A stretch of 64,000 nucleotides of DNA from Halichondria panicea. Its lineage: Eukaryota; Porifera; Demospongiae; Suberitida; Halichondriidae. The notes below the pieces were generated by a model. That model saw nothing but the letters and a program-made list of their open reading frames with translations. It searched no databases and had not been told where the DNA came from. Shown here piece by piece: positions 46,880 to 56,713 of this stretch (within the stretch, counting starts at the first letter, position 1; every line of letters begins with the position of its first letter). A program made the position numbers and the translations under genes. The DNA is taken from positions 1,693,501-1,757,500 of the forward strand of contig NC_087390.1 in NCBI RefSeq assembly GCF_963675165.1. The letters are read 5' to 3'.

Positions 46880-47845
46880 ATGAGACAAACTAACTCTACA
46901 AATGGAGGCAGCCCTCCGGTATCAAGGAATGGCTGCAAGTGCAAGTACAGAGTGAGGTGGTTTTATTCCAAGGAAGCCTTTCTCGTTCTGGTCTGGATTA
47001 TGTTGTTGACTATATCTTATATATCAGTATTTCATGCGTTCGATCAACGATCTGGTGTCAATTTTGTAATTCCAAAATGGTTGATTGCTATCCCACTTGT
47101 GTTTGGTTTGTTGGGAGCTGTTTTCTCAGGATAGCTAGCCGACGCTAAGCTGGGAACTAAGGAGTGATGAAATACAGTTTTGTGCTGTTGTTCCTCCTAT
47201 ATATTTGCTTTCTAGTGCCTTCACCCTAGTTTCTGGAATTACTCATTACGTATATGTTGGAGTGTCTTGTATTGCATAGGCGGGAGTCTCTTTGTAGTAG
47301 CTGTGGTAGCATGCGTTGTTACCTCACTACAACTAGGCCTGGATCAAATACCTGATGCTTCATCTTCCAATATCACTAGTTTTATTGCCTGGTTTGCATT
47401 CTGTATCTATGCTGATGTTTGGATCCCGTATGTTTTAGATTTGCCAATTAAGTACAGTGAGTTCTGTATCAGTCATTCGTCATATACTGGGTTATCCAAC
47501 TGTACAGTTTACTGCCACCATTGTGTATGAGTATTGTTCTTATTCTTGACTTCCTCTTAGCTAAGAAATGGCTGATAATTGAGCCAAAGTCACCTCAGTC
47601 CCTCAAAAACATCTACCAGGTTCTCAACTTTGCAGCCAAGCACAAAGCTGCCCTCAATTGCAGTGCTTTCACAAACTGGGAGCAAGACGTACCTTCAAGA
47701 ATGGACCTGGGAAAGTCGAAATACGGTGGGGACTATTCACTACAGAGCACTACCTGTACTGCTTCCTGGCTCGCTGGTACAAGAGGAGACGAGGACTATA
47801 ATGCACACAGAGTGGTGGAGGAGGTCTATGATCGATATACTTGTA
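46880..47845 (+). pseudogene. POT9: transporter with stop and internal deletion
   Basis: Opens normally (MRQTNSTNGGSPPVSRNGCK) and reads 84 codons to a Trp-to-stop change (AGGATAGCTAGCC). Later come a frame loss at GCTGGGAACTAAGG, TA-type insertions (CTATATATTTGC near 47199, CATATACTGGG near 47484, GATATACTTG near 47838), and a large deletion joining the TM6-TM7 loop directly to TM12. The signals upstream are intact. Confidence 0.9.
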
Positions 47846-48324
47846 CACTTATCCTTATGTCTATTTTAGCTCCATTATAGTTTTTTCTCTATACCTTTCA
47901 TTTTGTTGATCATGCGCATGTTAACTAGATGTAATCATGCACCATTTTTTAATATTATTGTACACAGTGATACCAAACATAATATAATTGTCAATCTTTC
48001 TTTCTAATTATTGTATACATGCAATTTGTCAATGGACACCAGTCCTTTGACTTGTATTCACAATTGATGGCATGTATATGATAGCAGCATGATTCAACCT
48101 TTTGGGAGAAATTTGTTTAAGTTTTCTACTATATAATTATGTTGCCTGATTTTACCAACCACTCTGCCGTTATGTTAGATTGTATGTCTCTTTTTACAAG
48201 AGTAGTTTCACTCAGGAATGTAATACAATAGAAACTGTTGCCAATAGATATTGCTCTCTGCTAGGTATACTCAGTATATAGAAGAGCTTAGTAACCATCT
48301 CTATATAGTGTGCGTGTGTCTGTT
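47846..48324. promoter_or_regulatory. POT10 upstream region with array motifs
   Basis: TTTCACTCAGGAATGTAAT at 48206-48224, ACTGTTGCCAATAGATATTG following, and a TATA-like AGTATATAG near 48270. The motif-to-ATG distance is 119 bp. Confidence 0.55.
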
Positions 48325-49872
48325 ATGAGACAAACTAACTCTATGAACGGAGGCAACCCTCTGGTATCAAGGAATAGCTGCAAGTGCAAGTACAGAGTGA
48401 GGTGGTTCTATTCTAAGGGAGCCTTTCTCGTTCTGGTCTGGATTATGCTGTCGACTATGGCCTGTGTATCAGTGTCCCATGTGTTCCAACATCCCAATGT
48501 ATTTTTTCCAAAGTGGCTATCTGCTATCCCAGTTGTGTTTGGTTTGTTTGGAGCTGTTTTCTCAGGATGGCTAGCTGACGCTAAGCTGGGGAACTACAGA
48601 GTGATGAAATACAGTTTTGTACTGTTATTTTTCATTTTTTTGTTTTCTAGTTTCTTCACCCTAGTTCCTAACATTGCACATTACGTGTATGTTGTGAGTG
48701 TCTTGTATTGCATAGGTGGGAGTCTCTTTGTAGTAGCTGTTGTAGCATGCTTTGTTACTTCACTACAACTAGGCCTGGATCAGATGCCTGATGCTTCGTC
48801 CTCTAATATCACTAGTTTTATTGCTTGGTTTGTATTCAGTATCTATGCTGGTGATTGGATTCCTTATGTTGTCCATTTGCCCATTAGATCAGACTGTAGC
48901 AGTAATTTATCATACTGGGTTGTCCAACTTTACAGTTTGCTGCCACCTTTGTGTATGAGTGTTGTTCTTATTCTTGACTTTCTCCTAGCTAAAAAATGGC
49001 TGATAATTGAACCAAAGTCACCTCAGTCCCTCAAAACCATCTACAAAGTTCTCAAGTTTGCTGCTAAGCACAAAGCTCCCCTCAATCGCAGTGCTCTCAC
49101 ATACTGGGAGGAAGACGTACCTTCAAGAATGGACCTAGGAAAGTCGAGATACGGTGGACCATTCACTACAGAGCAAGTTGAAAATGTGAAAAGTATCCTA
49201 CGTTTGTTACCCCTCTGCCTAGCGCTATGGCTTCTTGGGTGCTCACTTGCAATATTCAATTCACCATCTTATGTTAATGTTTATCCACAAGATTGGAATT
49301 GTTATGTTTCGAAGCTTCTGCCCTTGTTCACCTCTCACTTTTGTTGGTGTGGAATGGTTTGGACTGTCTTTTATGAGTTTGTGCTATACCCAGTGATACG
49401 TAACAGGCTTCCCAGCATCCTTAGAAGAATTGGGGTAATTTCTTTCCTTATGATAACTCTCAGTATTGTGTTTCTAATTCTGAAAATACTACAAAGCAAT
49501 TACGGTGATTTAGTAATGGCTATCACGCATGTTGTTTCAATCGTCATATATTCGGTTTCTAGAGGTGTTCTCACAATGTTGCTTGCTAGTACCATGATGG
49601 AGTTAGTTTGTGCTCAAGCTCCGTACAACATGAGAGGATTGTTTGGAGGATGTATGGTGTTGGTATTCATGTCATCTTTTAATATTAGCAAGGTTTTCCC
49701 ACCCAGCAGCACATTAACCATATATGGGGTTAGAATAAGTATCAGTCTGCTTGGATTCATCCTGTACTGCCTCCTGGCTCGCTGGTACAAGAGGAGAGTT
49801 AGAGATGAGGAATACAATGCACACAGAGTGGTGGAGGAGGTCTATGATCGATATTTGTCAGTTCAGCACTGA
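48325..49872 (+). CDS. POT10: intronless POT/SLC15-like transporter
   Basis: A 515-residue intact frame from the family ATG (an in-frame GTG at 48310 is not a plausible start). Nearly identical to POT1 from residue 1 to TM3 (SHVFQHPNVFFPKW, then GWLADAKLGNYRV), but distinct after that: YVVHLPIRSDCSSNLSYW before TM6, a TM9-TM10 stretch VMAITHVVSIVIYSVSRG, and SSFNISKVFPPSSTLTIYG before TM12. This mosaic suggests gene conversion with POT1. The cytoplasmic loop and tail match all other copies. Confidence 0.85.
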   Translation: MRQTNSMNGGNPLVSRNSCKCKYRVRWFYSKGAFLVLVWIMLSTMACVSVSHVFQHPNVFFPKWLSAIPVVFGLFGAVFSGWLADAKLGNYRVMKYSFVLLFFIFLFSSFFTLVPNIAHYVYVVSVLYCIGGSLFVVAVVACFVTSLQLGLDQMPDASSSNITSFIAWFVFSIYAGDWIPYVVHLPIRSDCSSNLSYWVVQLYSLLPPLCMSVVLILDFLLAKKWLIIEPKSPQSLKTIYKVLKFAAKHKAPLNRSALTYWEEDVPSRMDLGKSRYGGPFTTEQVENVKSILRLLPLCLALWLLGCSLAIFNSPSYVNVYPQDWNCYVSKLLPLFTSHFCWCGMVWTVFYEFVLYPVIRNRLPSILRRIGVISFLMITLSIVFLILKILQSNYGDLVMAITHVVSIVIYSVSRGVLTMLLASTMMELVCAQAPYNMRGLFGGCMVLVFMSSFNISKVFPPSSTLTIYGVRISISLLGFILYCLLARWYKRRVRDEEYNAHRVVEEVYDRYLSVQH

Positions 49873-50871
49873 GTTATGTACATACAGTATATGGTTACGT
49901 TTTTACATCATCTTTTTGTCAAACAGAAAGTTTTTGTTAACTATAATTATATATAACTATACTGTTGTTGATTCATTTATTTGCACACATAATGAGTGTG
50001 CGTGCAGCAGGGGTACAGTGATTGGTGTGTGTCGGTTTGTATGTATTTTATTTTTTATATCAACAAAATTAATTTGTGCAGAGGTAAAAAAAAATGTAAG
50101 AATAATATACAGACAGAGAGAGAACAGTTAATACATGAAAGAGTACGTTAGAGAGATTACAATTTAGATTTAAAAGTTTGTAGCGAAATCTCATCCACAT
50201 TAAAATTTTAGGCTGAGGTAGTATAATAAAAAAGAAAACTGAAAACTGGTTTATCTTACCCAAGAGGAACATCAAGAAGCAAGAGAAGTTCAAGAAGAGA
50301 AGACATGCAGGACTGGAATGAACATTCTGGACAGATAATTGTTGGATGTTCTGGTGTCTGTGCGGGTATTGGTGGTATATACTTGCTCGAGAATGGTGGA
50401 GAATCAAAGAGCACATCCCCTGAAATTATCTTAAAGAGTAGACTCGCAGTGCATATTTTTGAACATCTTTATTTCTTTCTCTAAGTATGGGCTCCATACC
50501 GGAGATGCATATTCAAAGTGGGGGCAATGTATACGTGCATGTGTGTGTGGACACAGAATGAGCTGTTTGAATGAGCTGTTTGAGCGAACTAGACACTTTT
50601 GTGGACTATTTATAAAATTACTGCTAATGAGACATGTTGAAAAGGCTGAAACTTATAGGCAATCTTCGAAGGTGACAAAAAAGTTAGATTAACAAAAAAA
50701 CGCTGTTTTATAATAGATTCACGATCATGTATATTCTTCCCCATAATGATAATGTTTTAATAAGGTCACCATGGTAAAAGTTATTGTATCTGTTTTGCCG
50801 CTGTGCGCATGCAATGAAGCTTAACGCAGGGGGTGTATTATTATTGGCAATTACATTCCAAGAAAAGCACC
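49873..50871 (-). mobile_element. Non-LTR retrotransposon RT remnant within spacer
   Basis: On the minus strand, 50523-50461 encodes HFEYASPVWSPYLEKEIKMF, the conserved C-terminal motif of LINE-type reverse transcriptases (xYASPVWxP). After frame slips, downstream sequence to about 50250 (SLLELL, then LDVPLG) fits the end of the same domain. The remainder of the stretch is AT-rich without a gene. The fragment is inactive. Confidence 0.55.
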
Positions 50872-51033
50872 ATATTAACACTATATGGGGTTAGAGTAGG
50901 CATCAGTCTGCTTGTATTCATCCTGTACTGCCTCCTGGCTCGCTGTTACAAGAGGAGAGTTAGAGACGAGGACTACAATGCACACAGAGTGGTGGAAGAG
51001 GTCTATGATTGATATTTGACAGCTCAGCACTGA
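50872..51033 (+). pseudogene. POT11: C-terminal transporter fragment
   Basis: Only TM12 and the tail remain (ATATGGGGTTAGAGTAGGCA through RVRDEDYNAHRVVEEVYD). The conserved CGA in DRY is TGA. Everything upstream is unrelated DNA. Confidence 0.9.
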
Positions 51034-52411
51034 GTTATGTACAGTATTAGATACATCATAATTCAATTGTTTCTTTTTGTCAATCACATGCTTTCCAGAA
51101 CAATTGTTTGTTAACGTATTTGAATGAAGTTGATTCATTTATCTGCACATATAATTATTAGTTAATCACTCTTCATCAGTATGGTATAATATTATAAGCA
51201 GTTTATATATAGGCAAAGGCCCCTGATCACAATCTATACTATTAAATTATCGGGCCAATAAACATCAGTAATGTTATAATTTCAATGGACACCTTAATTT
51301 GATTATCTACATAATTATATTATATTATTTACCCTGTATATTTTTCTGTAAGGCCAGACCGGTTTCTATAAATGTTCATAAATTCTGCCGTTTGCTGACC
51401 TCCATCCTAACTTGATGTGTCCATCATGCATTTATACATTACAGCTTATATTCAGTAGACGTGTCTTGCTTACTAGTATAATAAGGTATACCAACTTCTC
51501 CACTGTAGGGCTCTGATCCTTGTGTGCTGAGTGTAGACCGGAGGAAGAGCATTGGTGAGCTTAAGGAAGCCATTGCTGAGATAAGTACACCAGAACTATA
51601 GTGTGTGTTCTTTGCATGGCTACATGATTGAATAATCAATAATTTATAGAGGATACAATTAATAAAATTACCATAGGACCAGAGGTTTCTCTGTACTCCT
51701 ACATGTACTTCAGATTTAGTAAAACCAGTAGGTTTTACATAGGATTGGCAGTGGGTTTGCCCGTGTTTAGCAATATTTCAATTATTTTGACTCATGTTCA
51801 AACTGTTATATCTCTGCAGGGAAAGGTCACATCAAGGAACAGGCTAGACAGATAGTTTCGTTAGCCTTTTCTCTCTTTGTATCTCTCATTTCATAATCCA
51901 TGAACATTTTAATGAATGAATATTGTCATTTTAAAAATTGTACTATTTCGAAGTTTCACCGTAGATGGGCGTGCCTGTCCCCAGCCATAAAAGGGGGGGA
52001 CGGGTTTCAGCCCTATCTAGCATTCGTTCTGCTGCAGAAAATCATGCAGCACCAATCAGATTGCAGACTGCTTACGTAATACATTTCAGCACCAATCAGA
52101 TTGTATAGTTGTTATGTAATGCATTCCTTGGCTTCCCAGCTCCTCCCCTCTCTGCAGCAAGCTGAGCTCTGTGGTTAGAGGATATTAACTATATTATTCA
52201 TAGTTAGTACGGGAACACAGCAGGACTGAATGCTATAAATAGGGCTGAAACCCGTCCCCCCATTTTATGGCTGAGGACGGGCACGCTAGTAAATAAGTTT
52301 CTTGCCCAGCATATTTTGCTCCAAGTACAGCCATCTCCAGGACATTCTGCACAGGGTTTCCAAACGACTACAACCTGGATTACAAAGCGCTTCTTCAGAT
52401 TTGCGATTGCT
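51034..52411. other. Spacer with an orphan exon and a MITE
   Basis: At 51509-51601, after the acceptor CCAACTTCTCCACTGTAG, 30 codons (GSDPCVLSVDRRKSIGELKE, then AIAEISTPEL and stop) read as coding; the pattern vaguely recalls a ubiquitin-like strand-helix but is unassigned. At about 51966-52290 a MITE has arms GCCTGTCCCCAGCCATAAAA and TTTTATGGCTGAGGACGGGC with GGGTTTCAGCCCTAT inverted inside. No complete gene. Confidence 0.45.
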
Positions 52412-53385
52412 TCCACGAGGCAAATGACCTCTCAGTCTCTATTTCTCTTACCTAGACAATTCCGCCATCTTTAATGACTCGCAATTGCGTTGTGGCCAAA
52501 TAATAGATAGGCGTGGCTAAGAAACCGGTGTGCCTAGAACTGTGCTTTTCCAGAACCTGAGCTGTTGCTTTTCTTCACACTGTTTAGCTCTAGCTCCCTT
52601 TCTCTGACAGGCATGCTATATGCACTGGCTAGATATCATGCTCTTAAAATGGCTGTCATTTAATACTGATTCACAAATTCAACATATCAAGCAATAATAT
52701 TACTCATTATTAGTCCGAGAAGATATCTGATTAGTCCTGTCTTCTCTTCTTGAACTTCTGTACTGCCTCTTGACGTTCCACTTATGCATGTCATGATACT
52801 TAAATTTATACTTCTGTACTGAAAAAGAAAGGGAATCCGACTAGAAAAACATTTGCAATGTGAAAAATTGCTAGGATTGGCCAGGGGAACCACAAAAAAG
52901 CGTGGAAACAAGAAATCAGACGAGAGCATATAACTCCAATCCGTTACAACGTCATGAACATGTACAATACATAGTATATAGACTGTGTTCCAGATCCATC
53001 TACCAGCTTCCATCCACCACATCATTCCATGCAGGTCACCAGTATACGGTCGGTGCATGTTACTAAACATGGATGGACTGTGTGTACCTGTGATCAACAC
53101 TGCATGTATTAGGAACATCAATTCATCACAAATCATCATGATTATATGCCCGCACATTCCAAAATGGATGTATAATAAATATATAGGGATTGGTCATCAC
53201 CCCACCATTAAAATTGCATGGTATATTGGCCGGGAAAACATGTGAAACTACCAGTACATGTAATTGACGTTGTAACGGATTGGAGTTATGCTCTCGTCTG
53301 ATTTCTTGTTTCCACGCTTTTTTGTGGTTCCCCTGGCCAATCCTAGCAATTTTCACATTGCAAATGTTTTTCTAGTCGGATATAC
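52412..53385. repeat. Left arm of a 1-kb inverted duplication around POT12
   Basis: Matches the reverse of 55077-56168. The inner half (about 52838-53382) is itself an element with ends TCCGACTAGAAAAACATTTG and CAAATGTTTTTCTAGTCGGA and long terminal inverted repeats (GGCCAGGGGAACCACAAAAA). The outer half includes GGCATGCTATATGCACTGGC. Confidence 0.85.
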
Positions 53386-54348
53386 ATAGTATCGTATAGC
53401 GTGTATACTTGGCAAATCAGGTGAAGATGGTCCAGTTAATTGGTTATACCGCGCAGGGTGTCATACATAGTTTTGAAGCAGAGGAGGGAAATAAGGCATG
53501 CGCAGGGGCGGATCCAGAAATATTGAAAGAGAGGGTCTAAAAGTCATCAAAAGGTTAACTGTTTATAGAGACCCTGTTAGTATGCAACATTGCCCACCCA
53601 GGGATGTGCCTGAAAAAATGTGTTGATTAAGTGATGTTAGGTGCATTCTGGTGGATTTTGAGGTTGCCTATAAGCGTTTTCATATAACCAACTAGTACCT
53701 GAATGCTAAAATAATGTTGGGGGGTAAAATTGGAGCCCGCTTTACATGAATGTACATGTAACATCTGCTTAGACCGGTACGTCGTGGATATGACACAACA
53801 TATCTACTGCAACCTGTAAGACTAGTCTGATATAATTATACATGTACCACAGAAACAATATGATTGTATAATACACTGTACATTCACTGTTAGTTTCCTT
53901 GTTATAATTATTACACAGTTGCGCATGATTTGGTGAGAAGGCGTCGTTATTAAAACATAATTATTAATGTTATAGCATAATTATGACCTGTAAATATACA
54001 GGCAACTCACCCTCGTGCTTGAACAAGCCTGTAATTATTTTGTAAAACACTCAGTCTCATGATACCATCTATTATATTTGTTTCGACAAACAGTTTGTCT
54101 TGACACTTTTAGTTCGATACTTTTCGAGCTTGTATTAACAATAGATGCACGGCATGTACAAAAAACTGAAACCCACTCTCAGTCGATCTTAATAGCAACA
54201 TAATTATAATTATTATAATGACCGTTTAGGGATTGCAATACTTACATAACATAATTATGTACATAATTATTTATGTTACATTGTGCAAATGTGTATCTGC
54301 ATGTGCATAGGCCCACTGCAAAAACCTATAGATAGAAACTGTTGCCAA
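53386..54348. other. Spacer between inverted arms
   Basis: Holds a lone hAT-type end (CAGGGGCGGATCCAG, 53503-53517) and array flank phrases (AGCTTGTATTAACAATAGAT near 54128). No gene. Confidence 0.5.
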
Positions 54349-55056
54349 TGTATTCCATCAAAGACTTCATTTGGTAATTCCAAAATGGTTCATTGCTATC
54401 CCAGTTGTATTTGGTTTGTTTACAGCTGTTTTCTCAAGATGGCTAGCCGACGCCGCTGGGAAACTATAGAATTATGAAATACGGTTTTGTACTGTTGTTC
54501 CTCCAATGTTCGTTTTCTAGTGCTATCACCCTAGTTCCTGGCATTGCACATTGCACATTATCCTAGCTCCTGATTGGAAGCGTTTTATTTCAATGATTTT
54601 GTCCTTGTTCACGTATCACCATTACTGCATGCATGGTGTAGTGTGGTTTGGACTGTCTTTTACGGTTGTTAGCATTGTGTTTCTAATTCTGGAACTATTA
54701 CAAAATATTGGTGATATAGTTGCAATCAAAATTCAATTTCTTAGGGTTTGTTCGCAATATTAACACTACTCGCTAGTACCATGTTAGAGTTAGTTTGTGC
54801 TCAAGCTCCATACAACATGAGAGGATTGTTTGGTGGGTGTATGGCACTTGCGTTTTTTCATCCGATTTTATTCATTGAACATCACATTAACAATTATCAT
54901 AATTTTTATGAGATTAAAGCCGCTTTCAGTTTGTTTGGATTCATCCTGTACAGCCTCCTGGCTCGCTGGTACAAGAGAAGAGTTAGAGACGAGGACTACA
55001 ATGCACAAAGAGTGGTGGAGGAGGTCTATGATCGATACTTGTCAGCTCAGCATTGA
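54349..55056 (+). pseudogene. POT12: internally deleted transporter
   Basis: Retains pieces of TM1-TM3 (GGTTCATTGCTATCCCAG), a short central piece with CATGCAT inserted (ATTACTGCATGCATGG near 54627), and an open C-terminal frame from 54748 to 55056 ending VVEEVYDRYLSAQH. The TM4-TM7 region and the cytoplasmic loop are missing. It lies between the arms of the inverted duplication. Confidence 0.85.
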
Positions 55057-55076
55057 CTTTAAATTCTGACTAGATC

Positions 55077-56168
55077 CGACTAGAAAAACATTTGCAATGT
55101 GAAAAATTGCTAGGATTGGCCAGGGGAACCACAAAAAAACGTGGGAACAAGAAATCAGACGAGAGCATAACTCCAATCCGTTACAACGTCAATCACATGT
55201 ACTGGTAGTTTTCCCATGTTTTCCCAGCCAATATGCCACGCAATTTAGTGATGACCAATCCCTATATATTTATTATACATCCATTTTGGAATGTGCGGGC
55301 ACATAATCATGATGATTTGTGATGAATTGATGTTCCTAATACATGCAGTGTTGAGCACAGGTATACACACAGTCCATCCATGCGTAGTAACATGCACGGA
55401 CCGTACTGGTGACATGCACGGACCGTACTGGTGACATGCATGGAATGATGTGGTGGATGGAAGCTGATGGATAGATGGATCTGGAACACAGTCTATTATT
55501 TAATATACTATCTATTGTACATGTTCATGACGTTGTAACGGATTGGAGTTATGCTCTCGTCTGATTTCTTGTTTCCACGTTTTTTTGTGGTTCCCCTGGC
55601 CAATCCTAGCAATTTTTCACATTGCAAATGTTTTTCTAGTCGGATTCCCTTTCTTTTTCAGTACAGTTTACGTATCATGACATGCATAAGTGGAACGTCA
55701 AGAGGCAGTACAGAAGTTCAAGAAGAGAAGACAGGACTGATCAGATATCTTCTCGAATATCTCTGGTGGACTAATAATTATAGTAATGAGTGCTTGATAT
55801 GTTGAATTTGCGAATCAGTATTAAATGACAGCCATTTTAAGAGCATGATATCTAGCCAGTGCATATAGCATGCCTGTCAGAGAAAGGGAGCTAGAGCTGA
55901 AGAGTGTGAAGAAAAGCAACACCTCATGCAGGCTCTGGAAAAGCACTGCTGCTGTAGCCTCGAGACCAGCCGTTCGTTATCTGAAAAGAACGGGTGGTCT
56001 CGAGGCTACTGCTGCTGCTGCTGCTGATTTTAGGCACACGGTTTATTAGCCACGTACGCCTATCTATATTATTAATTGGCCACAAAGCAATTGCTGAGTC
56101 ATTAAAGATGGCGGAATTGTCTAGGTATAAGAGAAATAGAGACTGAGAGGTCATCTGCCTCGTGGATC
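55077..56168. repeat. Right arm of the inverted duplication around POT12
   Basis: Reverse counterpart of 52412-53385, beginning TCCGACTAGAAAAACATTTG and continuing past GCATATAGCATGCCTGTCAG. Differences include a 54-bp insertion at 55955 and an expanded CTG run next to it. Confidence 0.85.
55955..56008. mobile_element. 54-bp TAGCCTCGA mini-element (9-bp TSD)
   Basis: TAGCCTCGAGACCAGCCGTT folds onto ACGGGTGGTCTCGAGGCTA with a short loop. CTGCTGCTG flanks both sides (55946-55954, 56009-56017), though it lies in a CTG run, so the duplication could be coincidence. The corresponding position in the left arm (near 52543) lacks it. Confidence 0.75.
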
Positions 56169-56713
56169 ATAGTTTGTATGTTTTTGTTGATCATTTTTTC
56201 ATAAGTTAGTTAATTGCCTCATAATTATGATGCTTGTCAAACACACCCGCTATATATACGGTTTACAATTTAATTTCACTCTTTTTTCTCTGCTGTTGTT
56301 TCAGAGAATCGAATATGTGTATGTGCAAAATAGAAACAAAAGTTGTTGGTACACAAAGCTCTGTAACAAACTCTGTTACACCACATCCATACAGTGAATG
56401 TACATGTACAGTCTAGTAGTACAAACACGCAAATGGCAAAATGAAATTAATTGTTTGATGATATTTGAGCTGGAATGAAAACTAAAACCCACTCTCACTC
56501 TAATAGCAACGTGACTCGTGACCATTTAGGGAAGTTGCTGATGTTCGAGTATGAACCACTCATGCAGCATTTAGTACATAGTGTGAAGTTATGTGCCTAC
56601 GCTCGCAAGAATAGTTTCACTTAAAATTGTAAACTGTTGCCAATAGACATTGCTCTCTGCTATGTACTGCTTAGAAACAGTATAAATAGAGTTCAGCCTA
56701 GTGTGTGTCTGTT
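56169..56713. promoter_or_regulatory. POT13 upstream region with TATA-like box
   Basis: Carries ACTGTTGCCAATAGACATTG near 56633, a degenerate TTTCACT motif at 56614, and TATAAATA at 56681, only 33 bp before the ATG. If used as a TATA box, the leader would be only a few bases long. Promoter role inferred. Confidence 0.5.

Noticed and set aside
50069..50416. 115-codon minus-strand frame as a gene
   Set aside because: It overlaps the reverse-transcriptase remnant in a shifted frame and is hydrophobic low complexity.
52687..53157. 156-codon minus-strand frame in the left inverted arm, partly matched in the right arm
   Set aside because: It crosses the border of the TIR element and is broken in the other arm; not a conserved gene.
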